This document shows positions 1 to 9,231 of a stretch of 34,096 bases of DNA, piece after piece. The notes below the pieces were generated by a model. It did not search any database, had not been told where the DNA came from, and saw nothing but the letters and a program-made list of their open reading frames with translations. The stretch's first letter is position 1, and every line of letters starts with the position of its first letter. A program made the translations under genes and the position numbers. The DNA is from Candidatus Roslinia caecavium (GTDB taxonomy: Bacteria > Bacillota > Clostridia > Monoglobales > Monoglobaceae), in NCBI GenBank assembly GCA_904419955.1, contig CAJFTO010000028.1:8191-42286 (forward strand), written 5' to 3'.

Positions 1-897
1 AAGCTCGCGGTTAAAAGAAATCGGCTTTCGGTTGGTCAACGATTCCATATTAACCCTCAAATACTTGGAAAATTCGCCTATCGCCAGTTTAGCCCGCTGC
101 GGTTCAGTATCGCAGAGCGAGCGTATAGCCGTAAGCGCGTTAAACAAAAAATGCGGCTGAATTTGACTTAACATAATACTTATTTGAGATTCGGCCAGCT
201 CGGCTTCCTTATTCTTTAACAATATCTCGCGCTCATTTTGAATACCTATAAAGATAAACATTATCGCCAGCGTCACTGCAGAATTGAGTAAACTTACTCC
301 ATAATTCAACACCTGTATGAGCTCGGCCGCTATAGGTAAAACGATATACCCAAACAACACTACAATCTCTTTTTTGCTTAAGTTTTTCCTGTATTCAACT
401 ATAACGGCTCCGTCGGCTATCAACAAGATCAAAGGGATCGCCTGCGATAATATAAACAAGTTTCCTCTCCTGTAAAAATTGTTTTCATCAATCCAAAAGA
501 AAGATCCTGTATATAATGATAAAATACATAACACGCTAAAAACCGCGCAAAGAGTTACGGAAATATACCAATATCTCTTTTTCACTCTAACGTTATCGGA
601 CAGATAGCTATTTATATAACAGAAAAATGAAAATAAAAGCGGAGCGGCGCTTAAATAATAAACCAGAGACCCGCAGCGCAACGCTATCGGATTCCATGGA
701 TTACCAAAACCCTCGCACAACCAATTCGTCAAATCTCCCAACATCATTAAAATGTTAGATAAACATATAAAAAACAGATATCTATTACTCTTATTTTTGC
801 GTATGTTAAATAATAGATATATGCCGATAATAAAGCAAATTGAAATACTGTACAGATCCAACGTTACATTTATCTGTCTAACGTCGAGCGTAAGCAT
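1..897 (-). CDS. Sensor histidine kinase, LytS/YehU type (His_kinase family), 3' end outside window
   Basis: Partial gene: 299 codons from the ATG at 897 to the window edge with no stop. The N-terminal ~220 residues form several hydrophobic segments (about six likely membrane spans, e.g. around the stretch ISICFIIGIYLLF), followed by a short helical linker and the signature QIQPHFLFNALTAI, whose histidine (about residue 249) is the phosphoacceptor of the His_kinase (PF06580) family. The ATPase domain would lie beyond the left edge. A GGTGGTG ribosome site sits about 7 bases before the ATG and a good promoter lies just upstream. Such kinases normally pair with a LytTR-type response regulator, which would be expected to the left. 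The membrane sensor part is not one I can name. This gene is absent from a simple ORF scan only because it lacks a stop in the window. Confidence 0.88.
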   Translation of the reverse strand, partial: MLTLDVRQINVTLDLYSISICFIIGIYLLFNIRKNKSNRYLFFICLSNILMMLGDLTNWLCEGFGNPWNPIALRCGSLVYYLSAAPLLFSFFCYINSYLSDNVRVKKRYWYISVTLCAVFSVLCILSLYTGSFFWIDENNFYRRGNLFILSQAIPLILLIADGAVIVEYRKNLSKKEIVVLFGYIVLPIAAELIQVLNYGVSLLNSAVTLAIMFIFIGIQNEREILLKNKEAELAESQISIMLSQIQPHFLFNALTAIRSLCDTEPQRAKLAIGEFSKYLRVNMESLTNRKPISFNREL

Positions 898-923
898 TTA
901 TATCACCACCGACCGTTTTTTCT

Positions 924-952
924 ATAATATCACAAAAAGTATTCTATAGCAA
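924..952 (-). promoter_or_regulatory. Sigma-A promoter of the histidine kinase gene
   Basis: On the minus strand TTGCTA (947-952) and TATTAT (924-929) are separated by exactly 17 bases. The predicted transcript would start near 917, giving a leader of about 20 bases before the kinase ATG at 897. Four of six and five of six consensus matches. Confidence 0.6.
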
Positions 953-1030
953 GCGTTTAGTTTAATAACCGCCCTTTTTAAACTATTTGTTTACAAAAAT
1001 CATCTCTATTTCAAACTTATTATTTACAGA

Positions 1031-1062
1031 AGACCTCTTCGCTTTTACAAACGAAGAGGTCT
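1031..1062 (-). terminator. Stem-loop after the glycosyltransferase gene
   Basis: An 11-bp perfect inverted repeat (AGACCTCTTCG / CGAAGAGGTCT) with a 10-base loop lies 12 bases past the stop of the gene ending at 1074. The bases after the stem on the minus strand are only moderately T-rich, so termination efficiency is uncertain, but position and stem favour a terminator that isolates the kinase transcript. Confidence 0.55.
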
Positions 1063-1073
1063 AAAATCAGCGT

Positions 1074-4000
1074 TTATCTATTATGGAACACCCAAGACGA
1101 CATCCACCTGAGCCACGTATCCGAATATTCTTTTGTGATAGTCATTCCGGACAGTACCGGATAAAACGCGACGAACAGCAGACCGCATAGAGCGATGAAT
1201 ATATGGGTCAAATGTTTAAACCATCCGAACCGTTTCTCCAGATCCGCTATAGCGTATACGATCAGTATGATCATAAACGGCACGCTCGCGAAGAAATGGT
1301 ATATAAACACGCATCTGGTCACAAACATCCAAGGTATTATCTGCGCGGCAAGTCCGACCATCAGGAATAACACCCTCTTATCCCTCTTGATTATTCCAAC
1401 AATCGCCGAATATATTACAGCCGCAATACCCGTCCACCAAATCAGCGGATTTCCAAATACCGATATACAACCTATATTCTCGGAACCGACCGTTTCAACA
1501 GGCGCGCTGTAAGCCCAGAGCGGTCTGTAGTCTATCGGCCACTGATACCATTTGGAAGAATATGGATGAGTCGCAGTCAAATTGCTGTGATAATTAAACA
1601 TATACTCCTGGTTATTCAGCATTGTGTGCCATAGATCCGGATATCCATCGACCATTGAAATCGGAAGATATGACAGCAGGTATATAAGTCCGGGTATCAA
1701 TATAAAAGATACCAGACAGCTTGAACATATCTTCAGCACGAAGCCTATAAACAGCTTCTTATCCTTCTTAGGCAAAGTCATATAAACATTTATCAGTATC
1801 AGCAGAAGTTCTACTGCCAGTCCGGCTCCCGCATACATACTCGTCCACTTTGACGCCGCTCCAAGACCAAAACAAAGACCGCTAAGAGCCAATATCCCTA
1901 TCAGCTTAAGCATTATTCTCGGATTTTTAAAGTTTTGCGCAGCGTTTTCCTTAGCGTACTCCGCGGCTCGTTTACCAAACAGATACATAAACAGATACAT
2001 CGCTATGATAAACGTGACCGGATATGAGTCTATCGTGCCGAGCCTGGTCAAGGAAAAATGCATGAAGTCAAACGCGAACAGCGCCGTTCCAATCACAGAG
2101 TATCTCGTTCTGCCAAACAACTTCTTAAGCAGCACGTACAAAAGCGGCAGCATCAATATGCCGAAAGTAGCGCCCGTGAATCTCCAGCCGAACGGCGTCA
2201 TTCCAAATATAGCGATCCCGACAGCCATAATCAGCTTGCCAAGCGGCGGATGGGTCGTCTCATAATATGGCATCATATGCAGATGCTCGTACGCTGTTCT
2301 CGGATGATATATTTCATCGAAATACGTGCTATTCATATATGAAGTCTCATACTGCGCGTACTCCTGCTCGTCCGCAACGTTGCCGTAGTCGGCGTCTCCC
2401 GTACCGGTTACATTACTAATCTTTATGAGCTCGTTATTCGCGCTCCAGAATGCTATCTCAAACATTCTGTACTCAGTCGAATCCGCCTTAGCTCTTACGT
2501 ATTTTGCGCTAAATGACTCGGAATCCAGAACTTCCCACTTAAATACTGATTCAAGCTTACACTCCTCGCTCAAATCATGCCAAGTATTTCCGTCAACCGA
2601 ATACTCGAGCGTCATCGTAGGCTCGTCTCCGACGTTGCCTACGCCGAGGTAATAGGTTATCTTTTCAACATTCTCAACTTGATCGAACTCCACGGTAAAC
2701 GAATCTCCGCTTCTCTCCGGCTGATAGAATGTCTGCGGATTATGCACAGAACCCAAATTCACATACGCCAAGATGGAATACAGTACGACTATAATAGCGA
2801 GCGCTATATAATCCATACGCAGCATCTTCTCGCTTTTTACAGGTTCAAGTTCAGGTCTTCCGCTCCTCGTTATATTATAAAAGCCGTTTTGTATCTTATT
2901 CACCGCCGACAGAGCGCATCCGCTTATCTTCGAGGTTATTCTATCGATAACCGAAACTCCCGGATTTTGAGAATTGACCGTTTCCGGCTTTAAAATATAG
3001 TCGTAATATATTATTCCCGCCGAAATCAAGAACGCGGCGACTTCTATAAACGAAGCGAGTCCGACAACCGAATACGGAGGCTGAACGCTCGAGAATATTA
3101 CCTGATACCTAAGTATGCTCTCCACATTTAAAACATTGGCCGCGGCCATAAGCGTGAACGCATATAAAATATGCTTGTTCTTGGAAAACATATATTCAAA
3201 CAGCAGCAGTATTATCGCGGTGACCAAATATCTCTCGTGCATCTTTAATCCAAAAGTGAACAAGAACGCCACGATAAAGTATCCAGTAAGGAAAAGCTTA
3301 CTGCCGCGATTCTTTACTTTAACGAATATATACAATCCGAGAAGAACCGCAATAATTATAGATAGTACGTTAAATACGCTTGCAAACGAGCTGAGCGCGC
3401 CCGCGCCGTCTATGCTCCTCCAGTTAAAACCGATTAAACCCCAGAAATTATAGGCGTTAACCGTAAAGTATCTGTATGAAGAAAGCGTCGATATATACTT
3501 CTCTATAAGCCACGACGGGTTAAGCGAAGTTATCAGTTTCGAAAAAAATCCTGCGTCCGTAGCCCAGACGTTATTAAACGGTATCATAACTACGTATACG
3601 GCAACGAACCCGGTAACGACCATCTGAAGGAGCGCCTTGACGCTCTTGGTTTCTTTAACAGACCACAGAGCCGCGAATAAATATACCGGTCCGACCATCA
3701 ACGCCTGCGGCTTTAAAAGTATTGCAACGGCGTACAATAGCGCGGATGAAATATATTTTTTCTTGTATAATAAATACAACGAAATAACAAGCGGCAGCGC
3801 CAAAACCGACTCGATCTGGCTCCAAAACGCCGAGTTTATCAGGAACAACGGACACACGCCAAACAATATGCCGAGTATTAATCCGCTCTTTTTGTTTATC
3901 TCCTTAGAGCCGATAACGAACGCCGTTATCATAAGCCCCATGTCGCAGAGTACCGGCGGAAGCTTATATAGAAGCTCGCTGTTATTTTGCAGGAACGTAA

Positions 4001-4394
4001 TCGCTTTACCTAAACCGGCAAATAAAGACAGAACTATCATATAGCCCGGCGGATAATCGCAAAAATATCCTTCCTCATAAAATCCGGACGGACCGTTTTC
4101 AAGCAGTCTGTTTCCCCACGCCATCCAGCAAGACATATCCGAAGGATACGGCTTTGTAAAAGCGGCGAACAGGATCCTTATCACAAATATAACTACGGCC
4201 GCTATTATGAATACGTTTATACTGATATCCTTCTGAGTCACGGCGTTTTTAAGAACGGGTGCCTTTTTCTTTTTCTTTTTTCCGCCCTCTTCTGCAGCCG
4301 CGCCTCCTACGTTCTCCCATTTAACGTCAAGCTGGGTTTGCAAGGCGAAAAACGCCATAATAAATAGTATTGCCAATAAATATGCCAGATACAC
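1074..4394 (-). CDS. Double GT-C glycosyltransferase: Gpi18-like module fused to a protein O-mannosyltransferase (PMT) module
   Basis: A 1106-residue polytopic membrane protein. Residues ~50-490 form a first GT-C module with a loop-1 acidic region (PSDMSCW) and the CDYPPGY motif seen in Gpi18/COG5542-like mannosyltransferases. A spacer follows, then a new membrane helix at ~527-545, a beta-rich extracytoplasmic segment (~560-680; YLGVGNVGDEPTMTLEYSV and similar) resembling a discoidin/F5-8C carbohydrate-binding fold, and then the PMT (GT39) hallmarks FDEIYHP (about residue 692) and HPPLGKL. The family transfers a sugar from a polyprenyl-phosphate donor to an acceptor outside the membrane. Start is GTG at 4394, preceded by GAGGTAAGGG; residues 38-49 include a lysine run (KKKKKK). 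It lies 69 bases behind the stalk-DHHW gene and probably shares its transcript. Acceptor unknown; the S-layer-type proteins in this window are plausible targets by inference only. Confidence 0.85.
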   Translation of the reverse strand: MYLAYLLAILFIMAFFALQTQLDVKWENVGGAAAEEGGKKKKKKAPVLKNAVTQKDISINVFIIAAVVIFVIRILFAAFTKPYPSDMSCWMAWGNRLLENGPSGFYEEGYFCDYPPGYMIVLSLFAGLGKAITFLQNNSELLYKLPPVLCDMGLMITAFVIGSKEINKKSGLILGILFGVCPLFLINSAFWSQIESVLALPLVISLYLLYKKKYISSALLYAVAILLKPQALMVGPVYLFAALWSVKETKSVKALLQMVVTGFVAVYVVMIPFNNVWATDAGFFSKLITSLNPSWLIEKYISTLSSYRYFTVNAYNFWGLIGFNWRSIDGAGALSSFASVFNVLSIIIAVLLGLYIFVKVKNRGSKLFLTGYFIVAFLFTFGLKMHERYLVTAIILLLFEYMFSKNKHILYAFTLMAAANVLNVESILRYQVIFSSVQPPYSVVGLASFIEVAAFLISAGIIYYDYILKPETVNSQNPGVSVIDRITSKISGCALSAVNKIQNGFYNITRSGRPELEPVKSEKMLRMDYIALAIIVVLYSILAYVNLGSVHNPQTFYQPERSGDSFTVEFDQVENVEKITYYLGVGNVGDEPTMTLEYSVDGNTWHDLSEECKLESVFKWEVLDSESFSAKYVRAKADSTEYRMFEIAFWSANNELIKISNVTGTGDADYGNVADEQEYAQYETSYMNSTYFDEIYHPRTAYEHLHMMPYYETTHPPLGKLIMAVGIAIFGMTPFGWRFTGATFGILMLPLLYVLLKKLFGRTRYSVIGTALFAFDFMHFSLTRLGTIDSYPVTFIIAMYLFMYLFGKRAAEYAKENAAQNFKNPRIMLKLIGILALSGLCFGLGAASKWTSMYAGAGLAVELLLILINVYMTLPKKDKKLFIGFVLKICSSCLVSFILIPGLIYLLSYLPISMVDGYPDLWHTMLNNQEYMFNYHSNLTATHPYSSKWYQWPIDYRPLWAYSAPVETVGSENIGCISVFGNPLIWWTGIAAVIYSAIVGIIKRDKRVLFLMVGLAAQIIPWMFVTRCVFIYHFFASVPFMIILIVYAIADLEKRFGWFKHLTHIFIALCGLLFVAFYPVLSGMTITKEYSDTWLRWMSSWVFHNR

Positions 4395-4463
4395 TTTCCC
4401 TTACCTCGTTTTTCTCAATATTACTTTATTTTGCAGTTAAACATTTACCTGCCCATTATACTA

Positions 4464-5936
4464 TTATTTTAACGTAGTTGCAAGCATTTTTCTTAAATCG
4501 TCGGCAAGTATAGTATTAGGGTAGCTTACTATCAAGACGTCGTCGAATTTATACCGATCGCAAAGCTCGCTTAAACTGAAATCTATATCCCCGTAAGTAC
4601 CGTCGAACATTCTGTAATCTATTACAAACACAGACGAATAGTTATTTAAAGCCCATGTGGCTAAAGCGTTTCCAAAAGATTCCTTTACGATCGCTATACT
4701 CCTTCCGGTCCCGGCGCTCGTACTATATACCTGAAGCGGAGAATCCCCCTCTAAGAAAGCGTTATAGCCTACGACTCCGTCGTTTACCGCATCTAAGTCG
4801 TATATATCTATTATCTTAAGATCCATATCCATATATCCAACGCCTTCATAATCAACCAAGGGATAGAATACCTCAAAACCGTCCGGGTTTGCGCTTATCA
4901 TATCGTATCCTGGCGTTCCGAACGTCGCCTTTGACCAGGATCCCAAATAATAATCGTAATACTTAGCTTTAAACTCCGAAAGCGGCTCTATATCTAAGCC
5001 TATACTGTTGATAAATTCCCTATATGCATAATACGCGCCTCGCTGCGTCCAGTGATGATCCGTTTTAAAATAAATGTCCTCGCCCGCATGCTCCATCAGC
5101 GTCTTTTCAACGTTTACGGCGTTTATTTTATCGCTGAAACCGTCGTATATGTACCGCATTGATTTTAAATAATGCGTTTTATAGTCTTTCTGCGCATAAA
5201 ACTCGGCCGCGGTCGGAACGATCATACAGCTTACGTTTACATCCGGAAGATTTTCCGCCGTAGCGTTCACCATCGCAACATACTCGTCTGCGGCGTAATT
5301 CGGTATATTTAAAAGCTCCATTCCGAAATAGTCGCCGTCGTAATTGTCAAAAATAGACACAGTGTTATACTCGCCGTTATAATTACTATATCTGTAATCA
5401 TCGGATATGACCGTATCGTCCAGCTCGGAAGATATAACCGCGTCTATGTAAACCGTTTGCGTATCTTCTTCCCATTCTACCAAACAGCCTAAAGCGTCTG
5501 AAACCGCCCGCGCCGGAACCATAGTCCTGTCCGACAGCAGAAGCGGCGGAACGTCCAATATAACTCGCTCGCCGTCTATTGTCATAACCGTATTCAAGAT
5601 CTGTAAAACGACATTCTTATCGCCCTTCACCGCAGTTATAGTTTCTGTTCCCTCGTCCCAATACACGTCGGCTTTGAGCGCTTCAAATATAGCCCTCATC
5701 GGCAGCATAGTCCTGTCGTTCACGAGCGCCGGCGCTACTTCAAAAGTCATTTGTTCTCCGTTTATCACAACTTTTATACCGGATTCCAGCTCTATATTAT
5801 AACCGGAATAAGAATCGTTTTCATCTCCGGCGGCGATAACGCCGGCTCCGGAAAAAACAAAAACAAAAATAAATACGAATAGCCCGCAAAATAAAAATTT
5901 ATTATATTCTTTAAATCGCTTTTTTAAACTAATCAT
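4464..5936 (-). CDS. Exported stalk-domain / DHHW (AlgX-AlgJ-like SGNH) protein, copy 1
   Basis: 490 residues. An N-terminal hydrophobic segment (about 14-36) serves as signal peptide or anchor. Residues ~50-165 form a copper-amine-oxidase N-terminal (stalk) module made of two similar halves, each with the NDRTMLPMRAIFEAL / SDRTMVPARAVSDAL type motif and a W-E/D turn. The C-terminal half carries FKTDHHWTQRGAYYAY (about residue 293) and VKESFGNALATWA (about 419). In the AlgX/AlgJ and DHHW (PF14286) families the Asp-His of the first motif and the Ser of the second form the catalytic triad of an SGNH-type acyltransferase or esterase acting outside the cell. ATG at 5936 with a weak AGGCGG site. 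It is a full-length paralogue of the next gene upstream, so a tandem duplication. Family members usually sit with an MBOAT acyl-transporter gene; none is seen here. Confidence 0.82.
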   Translation of the reverse strand: MISLKKRFKEYNKFLFCGLFVFIFVFVFSGAGVIAAGDENDSYSGYNIELESGIKVVINGEQMTFEVAPALVNDRTMLPMRAIFEALKADVYWDEGTETITAVKGDKNVVLQILNTVMTIDGERVILDVPPLLLSDRTMVPARAVSDALGCLVEWEEDTQTVYIDAVISSELDDTVISDDYRYSNYNGEYNTVSIFDNYDGDYFGMELLNIPNYAADEYVAMVNATAENLPDVNVSCMIVPTAAEFYAQKDYKTHYLKSMRYIYDGFSDKINAVNVEKTLMEHAGEDIYFKTDHHWTQRGAYYAYREFINSIGLDIEPLSEFKAKYYDYYLGSWSKATFGTPGYDMISANPDGFEVFYPLVDYEGVGYMDMDLKIIDIYDLDAVNDGVVGYNAFLEGDSPLQVYSTSAGTGRSIAIVKESFGNALATWALNNYSSVFVIDYRMFDGTYGDIDFSLSELCDRYKFDDVLIVSYPNTILADDLRKMLATTLK

Positions 5937-6035
5937 AATTAGACCGCCTAAACTTAATTTTTAATAAATCAACACCCCAATTTTAGATCCATTAAAAAGC
6001 CGCGCATACCAAAACGACGGCGCCCGACAAACCAA

Positions 6036-6064
6036 ACCGCTCCGAATATGAAATCCGAAGCGGT
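6036..6064 (-). terminator. Probable terminator after stalk-DHHW copy 2
   Basis: In the minus-strand RNA ACCGCTTCGG pairs with TCGGAGCGGT (10 pairs, two G-U) around a short loop and is followed by TTTGGTTTG. It begins 20 bases after the stop at 6084. The G-U pairs form only in this strand, supporting the orientation. Confidence 0.6.
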
Positions 6065-6083
6065 CAGGATCGGCAGTATAAAA

Positions 6084-7610
6084 TCAATTCACCATATTCT
6101 CAAGCGATGAAATAAGGTCTCCGTTCGCCGCGGCTACAGGATAATTTATTATCACAAGATCGTCGAATCCGCCGACGGCGTCGTAAAATTCTTTTATCTT
6201 AAACGGATTGTTATGTTGCTCTCCGTAGACGAATCCGTTAAACATTCTGCTGTCGACCATATAAACCTTTTCATAATTGTTAAGCGCCCAAACGGCAAAC
6301 GCGTTGCCATAAGATTCTTTTATTATGACAACGCTCCTTCCGTTGTTAACGTTCGTCTCATATACGCCTATAGGATAGTCTCCGTTCATAAACGCGCTGT
6401 ATGAATTTTCATTTCTCATGACCGCGCTGACGTCGCAGATATAATCCGATAAATACATATCGTTATACGCTTTTCCGCTATACTCGACTATCGGATAAAA
6501 CTTTTCCAGCACGTCCGCGTTCGCCTTCAGAAGTTCGCTTCCGTTCGTACCCGAAGTGAAGTTTACAAACGAACCCTCGTATCCGTATATCGTCTCATTC
6601 TCGAACTCGCCGAGCGCCGGAACGCTCAGACCGATCGCGTCCGCGTATTCAAGATAAGCGTAGTACGCGCCTCTCTGCGTCCAATGATGGTCGGTCTTAA
6701 AAAATATATTTTCGCCCGCGTGATCCATCAGCGTCTGTACTACGTTTATGGGAACGACGTCGTTCGATAGTTGAGAATATATCTTTCTTATAGCGGATGT
6801 GCAATCCTGCTTTTTGCCGAACGGAGCGTAAAACTCAGCCGAGTTTGGCGTAAGTATATTATATACGTTCGCGTCCGGAACCAACTCCGCGAATTTATTC
6901 ACCGCCTCCGCGTATCTCGTTCCGTTTGAATCCGAGATAACGACCGGCTCCGCGGCCATATATTCTCCGCCTTTACCGTATATATCTATTCCGTTATATG
7001 TACCTTCAAGAAATTCGTATCTGTACTCGTCGGTCACAAGCGTGTCCTTCATTACGTCGCGCTTGTAATCCTTAGTGGTTATATTGACCGTCTGATCCGA
7101 CTCGCTCCAGCTTACCGAACATTCAAACGCCTCCGACACCGCCCTGACCGGAACGGCGGTCCATGAATCGTCAATAAGCCTTGCCGGAACGTCGAGTTCT
7201 ATCTCTTCGCCGTTTTTCAGCATTATATTATTGTCTATCTGGATCTCAATCACATTTTCGCCGTCGTCGGCAATCGCGGTAGACGTCTCTTCGTCCCACT
7301 CGACTTCCGCGCCGAGAGCCTCGAAGATAGCCCTCATCGGAACCAAAGTCCTGTCGTTTTCGCTGATAGGCCTTACGTCTTCAAAGATCACGCGTTCGTC
7401 GTTTATGTAAACCGAGATCTCGCCGTTTGATTCCGCATACGCGATCCCGTCTACCGAACTGTTTGCAAGATTCCAACCTGCGCCGACCGCCGCGGTCGTT
7501 ATCACAAGCGCGGCAGTGCATACTGCCGCAGCCTTAAGTTTAATCTTGTTATTGTTCCTCGCCGCTTTTTTACCGTCGCTCGGCTTTATATACCGAAACT
7601 TTAGCTTCAT
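6084..7610 (-). CDS. Exported stalk-domain / DHHW (AlgX-AlgJ-like SGNH) protein, copy 2
   Basis: 508 residues, same order of parts as its neighbour: basic N-terminus, one hydrophobic segment (~28-46), a stalk (copper-amine-oxidase N-terminal-like) module at ~65-180 with ENDRTLVPMRAIFEAL and a second half-repeat ending in VPVRAVSEAF, then the DHHW domain with FKTDHHWTQRGAYYAY (about residue 307) and IKESYGNAFAVWALNNYE (about 432). The nearly invariant core with diverged surroundings indicates an older duplication. Predicted to act at the outer face of the membrane or wall, as an SGNH-type acyltransferase or esterase whose substrate is not evident. ATG at 7610 has AGGGG eight bases upstream; a strong promoter precedes it. 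The lack of an adjacent MBOAT gene is unusual for this family. Confidence 0.82.
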   Translation of the reverse strand: MKLKFRYIKPSDGKKAARNNNKIKLKAAAVCTAALVITTAAVGAGWNLANSSVDGIAYAESNGEISVYINDERVIFEDVRPISENDRTLVPMRAIFEALGAEVEWDEETSTAIADDGENVIEIQIDNNIMLKNGEEIELDVPARLIDDSWTAVPVRAVSEAFECSVSWSESDQTVNITTKDYKRDVMKDTLVTDEYRYEFLEGTYNGIDIYGKGGEYMAAEPVVISDSNGTRYAEAVNKFAELVPDANVYNILTPNSAEFYAPFGKKQDCTSAIRKIYSQLSNDVVPINVVQTLMDHAGENIFFKTDHHWTQRGAYYAYLEYADAIGLSVPALGEFENETIYGYEGSFVNFTSGTNGSELLKANADVLEKFYPIVEYSGKAYNDMYLSDYICDVSAVMRNENSYSAFMNGDYPIGVYETNVNNGRSVVIIKESYGNAFAVWALNNYEKVYMVDSRMFNGFVYGEQHNNPFKIKEFYDAVGGFDDLVIINYPVAAANGDLISSLENMVN

Positions 7611-7660
7611 ATGTATCCCCTCTGTTTATAAACCTCATATGTACATAAATATTAAACTAT

Positions 7661-7689
7661 ATTATAGCGCCTTTTATATATTTTTTCAA
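7661..7689 (-). promoter_or_regulatory. Sigma-A promoter of the stalk-DHHW / glycosyltransferase group
   Basis: Minus strand TTGAAA (7684-7689), 17-base spacer, perfect TATAAT (7661-7666). The transcript would start near 7654, giving a leader of about 45 bases before the ATG at 7610. Confidence 0.75.
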
Positions 7690-7750
7690 CTCCGATATTT
7701 TAACAAATATAATATTAAAAACTTGCCTACGAAGTCTCAAAGCGAGCTAT

Positions 7751-7791
7751 AACGCCTCCTAAGCCGCGGCGCGGCGGTCTATGGCGGCGTT
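7751..7791 (-). terminator. GC-rich stem-loop after trmFO
   Basis: AACGCC (7751-7756) pairs with GGCGTT (7786-7791), and an inner CCGC / GCGG stem closes a tight loop. It lies about 20 bases past the trmFO stop and upstream of the next promoter. There is no T-run, so this is either a weak terminator or a boundary hairpin. Confidence 0.4.
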
Positions 7792-7813
7792 TGGTAAATT
7801 TGTTTAATAAGAC

Positions 7814-9139
7814 TTACATCTTCGATTTATACTCTTCGATAAATATTTTACTGCGCTTTGCATACGCTTCCGCCTTCTCCCGCTTGTTCCTTATTCGCTT
7901 CTCGAGCGGCTTCATTATCCCGTAATTTATGTTCATCGGCTGAAAATTCGTTATACTCCGATTTGATACATACTGCGCCAAAGCTCCGATCGCCGTTTCA
8001 GCGCCAAATTCAACAGTTTCCATACCGAGTATCCCGCGCGCAGCGTATATACCGGCGAGAAGTCCTGACGATGCGGACTCGACGTAGCCCTCTACGCCGT
8101 TGATCTGTCCGGCGAAATACAGCTTTGGATTATCGCGCAGATTATAGAACTGAGACAATATCTTCGGCGAATTTATATACGTATTCCTATGCATAACGCC
8201 GTACCTTACAAAAACTGCGTTTTCGAGCCCGGGGATCATGCTGAAAACTCTCTTTTGCTCGCCGAACTTCAAATGCGTCTGAAACCCAACTATATTGTAC
8301 ATATCCGCCGCGGCGTTATCCTGTCTGAGTTGTACTATCGCATATGGTCTGCTTCCGTCGTGCGGGTTCGTCAAACCGACCGGTTTTAGCGGTCCGAACC
8401 TCATCGTGTCCTCTCCGCGCCTCGCCATCACTTCTACCGGCATACAGCCCTCGAACACTTTCGGATCCTCGACCCCGTCGTGCAGCTTGGCAGTTTCGGC
8501 GTTTATAAGTTCCTTATAAAAGGCGAGGTATTCGTCTTTGTTCATAGGACAATTAATATAATCGTCGCCGCCCTTGCCGTATCTGGCCGCCTTAAAGGCC
8601 TTATTCATGTCGATACTGTCATAGCTCACTATAGGCGCCGCCGCGTCGAAAAAGTGGAGATATTCCCCCGCTTCCTCGCCCAAAACGCGTTTTATCTCAT
8701 CGGCGAGACTATCCGATACCAGCGGTCCCGCGGCCACTATCGTATACACGTCCGGATCAAGGACGCTAACCTCTTCTTCTATTATATTTATGTTCGGCTC
8801 GGCTCTGACCGCGTCGGTGACCGCTTTCGAAAAGCCCTCCCTGTCTACGGCCAAAGCGCCGCCAGCCGGAACCCGCGTCATATCCGCGCACCGCATTATA
8901 AGCGAATCAAGAGCGCGCATCTCTTCCTTAAGCAGACCGACCGCGTTATATATTCCGTCCGCCCTAAGCGAATTACTGCATACCAGCTCGGCAAAATATT
9001 CGCTTTTATGCGCCGGAGAGAACTTACGCGGCTTCATCTCATAGAGCTCGACATTTATCCCCAGTTTTGCGGCTTGCCACGCGGCTTCGCAGCCCGCGAG
9101 TCCCGCTCCGATTATTTTAATCTTCTTATTATTATCCAT
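7814..9139 (-). CDS. trmFO: Methylenetetrahydrofolate-tRNA-(uracil-54-C5)-methyltransferase TrmFO
   Basis: 441 residues, the usual length for TrmFO (old name Gid). It makes ribothymidine at position 54 of the T-loop of tRNA, using methylene-THF as carbon donor and FAD(H2) as reductant, in the cytoplasm. The N-terminal FAD-binding motif is [11 protein letters not shown] (residues ~11-21), followed by the family-typical YEMKP and [16 protein letters not shown]. Further family segments are [15 protein letters not shown] and [21 protein letters not shown] at 9139 with GGAG six bases upstream. The order trmFO-topA-dprA matches the conserved Firmicutes arrangement. A terminator-like hairpin separates it from topA, so it probably has its own promoter as well; TATAAT occurs at about 20 bases before the start but a matching -35 is not clear. 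Confidence 0.97.
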   Translation of the reverse strand: MDNNKKIKIIGAGLAGCEAAWQAAKLGINVELYEMKPRKFSPAHKSEYFAELVCSNSLRADGIYNAVGLLKEEMRALDSLIMRCADMTRVPAGGALAVDREGFSKAVTDAVRAEPNINIIEEEVSVLDPDVYTIVAAGPLVSDSLADEIKRVLGEEAGEYLHFFDAAAPIVSYDSIDMNKAFKAARYGKGGDDYINCPMNKDEYLAFYKELINAETAKLHDGVEDPKVFEGCMPVEVMARRGEDTMRFGPLKPVGLTNPHDGSRPYAIVQLRQDNAAADMYNIVGFQTHLKFGEQKRVFSMIPGLENAVFVRYGVMHRNTYINSPKILSQFYNLRDNPKLYFAGQINGVEGYVESASSGLLAGIYAARGILGMETVEFGAETAIGALAQYVSNRSITNFQPMNINYGIMKPLEKRIRNKREKAEAYAKRSKIFIEEYKSKM

Positions 9140-9182
9140 TTGAATCTCCGTATTATATCAATTATCTTATCTTTACATACAA

Positions 9183-9208
9183 AAGAGGGACAAATAACGT
9201 CCCCCCTT
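9183..9208 (-). terminator. Rho-independent terminator of topA
   Basis: Minus-strand RNA AAGGGGGGAC / GTCCCTCTTT pairs over 10 positions (two G-U) with a 7-base loop and runs into TTTTGT. It starts about 23 bases after the topA stop. Confidence 0.7.
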
Positions 9209-9231
9209 AAAATACGTTTTTATTCAACGCA

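Noticed and set aside
752-949. 65-codon plus-strand frame
   Set aside because: It overlaps the start and promoter of the histidine kinase on the other strand and has no ribosome site; the kinase has a recognised signature.
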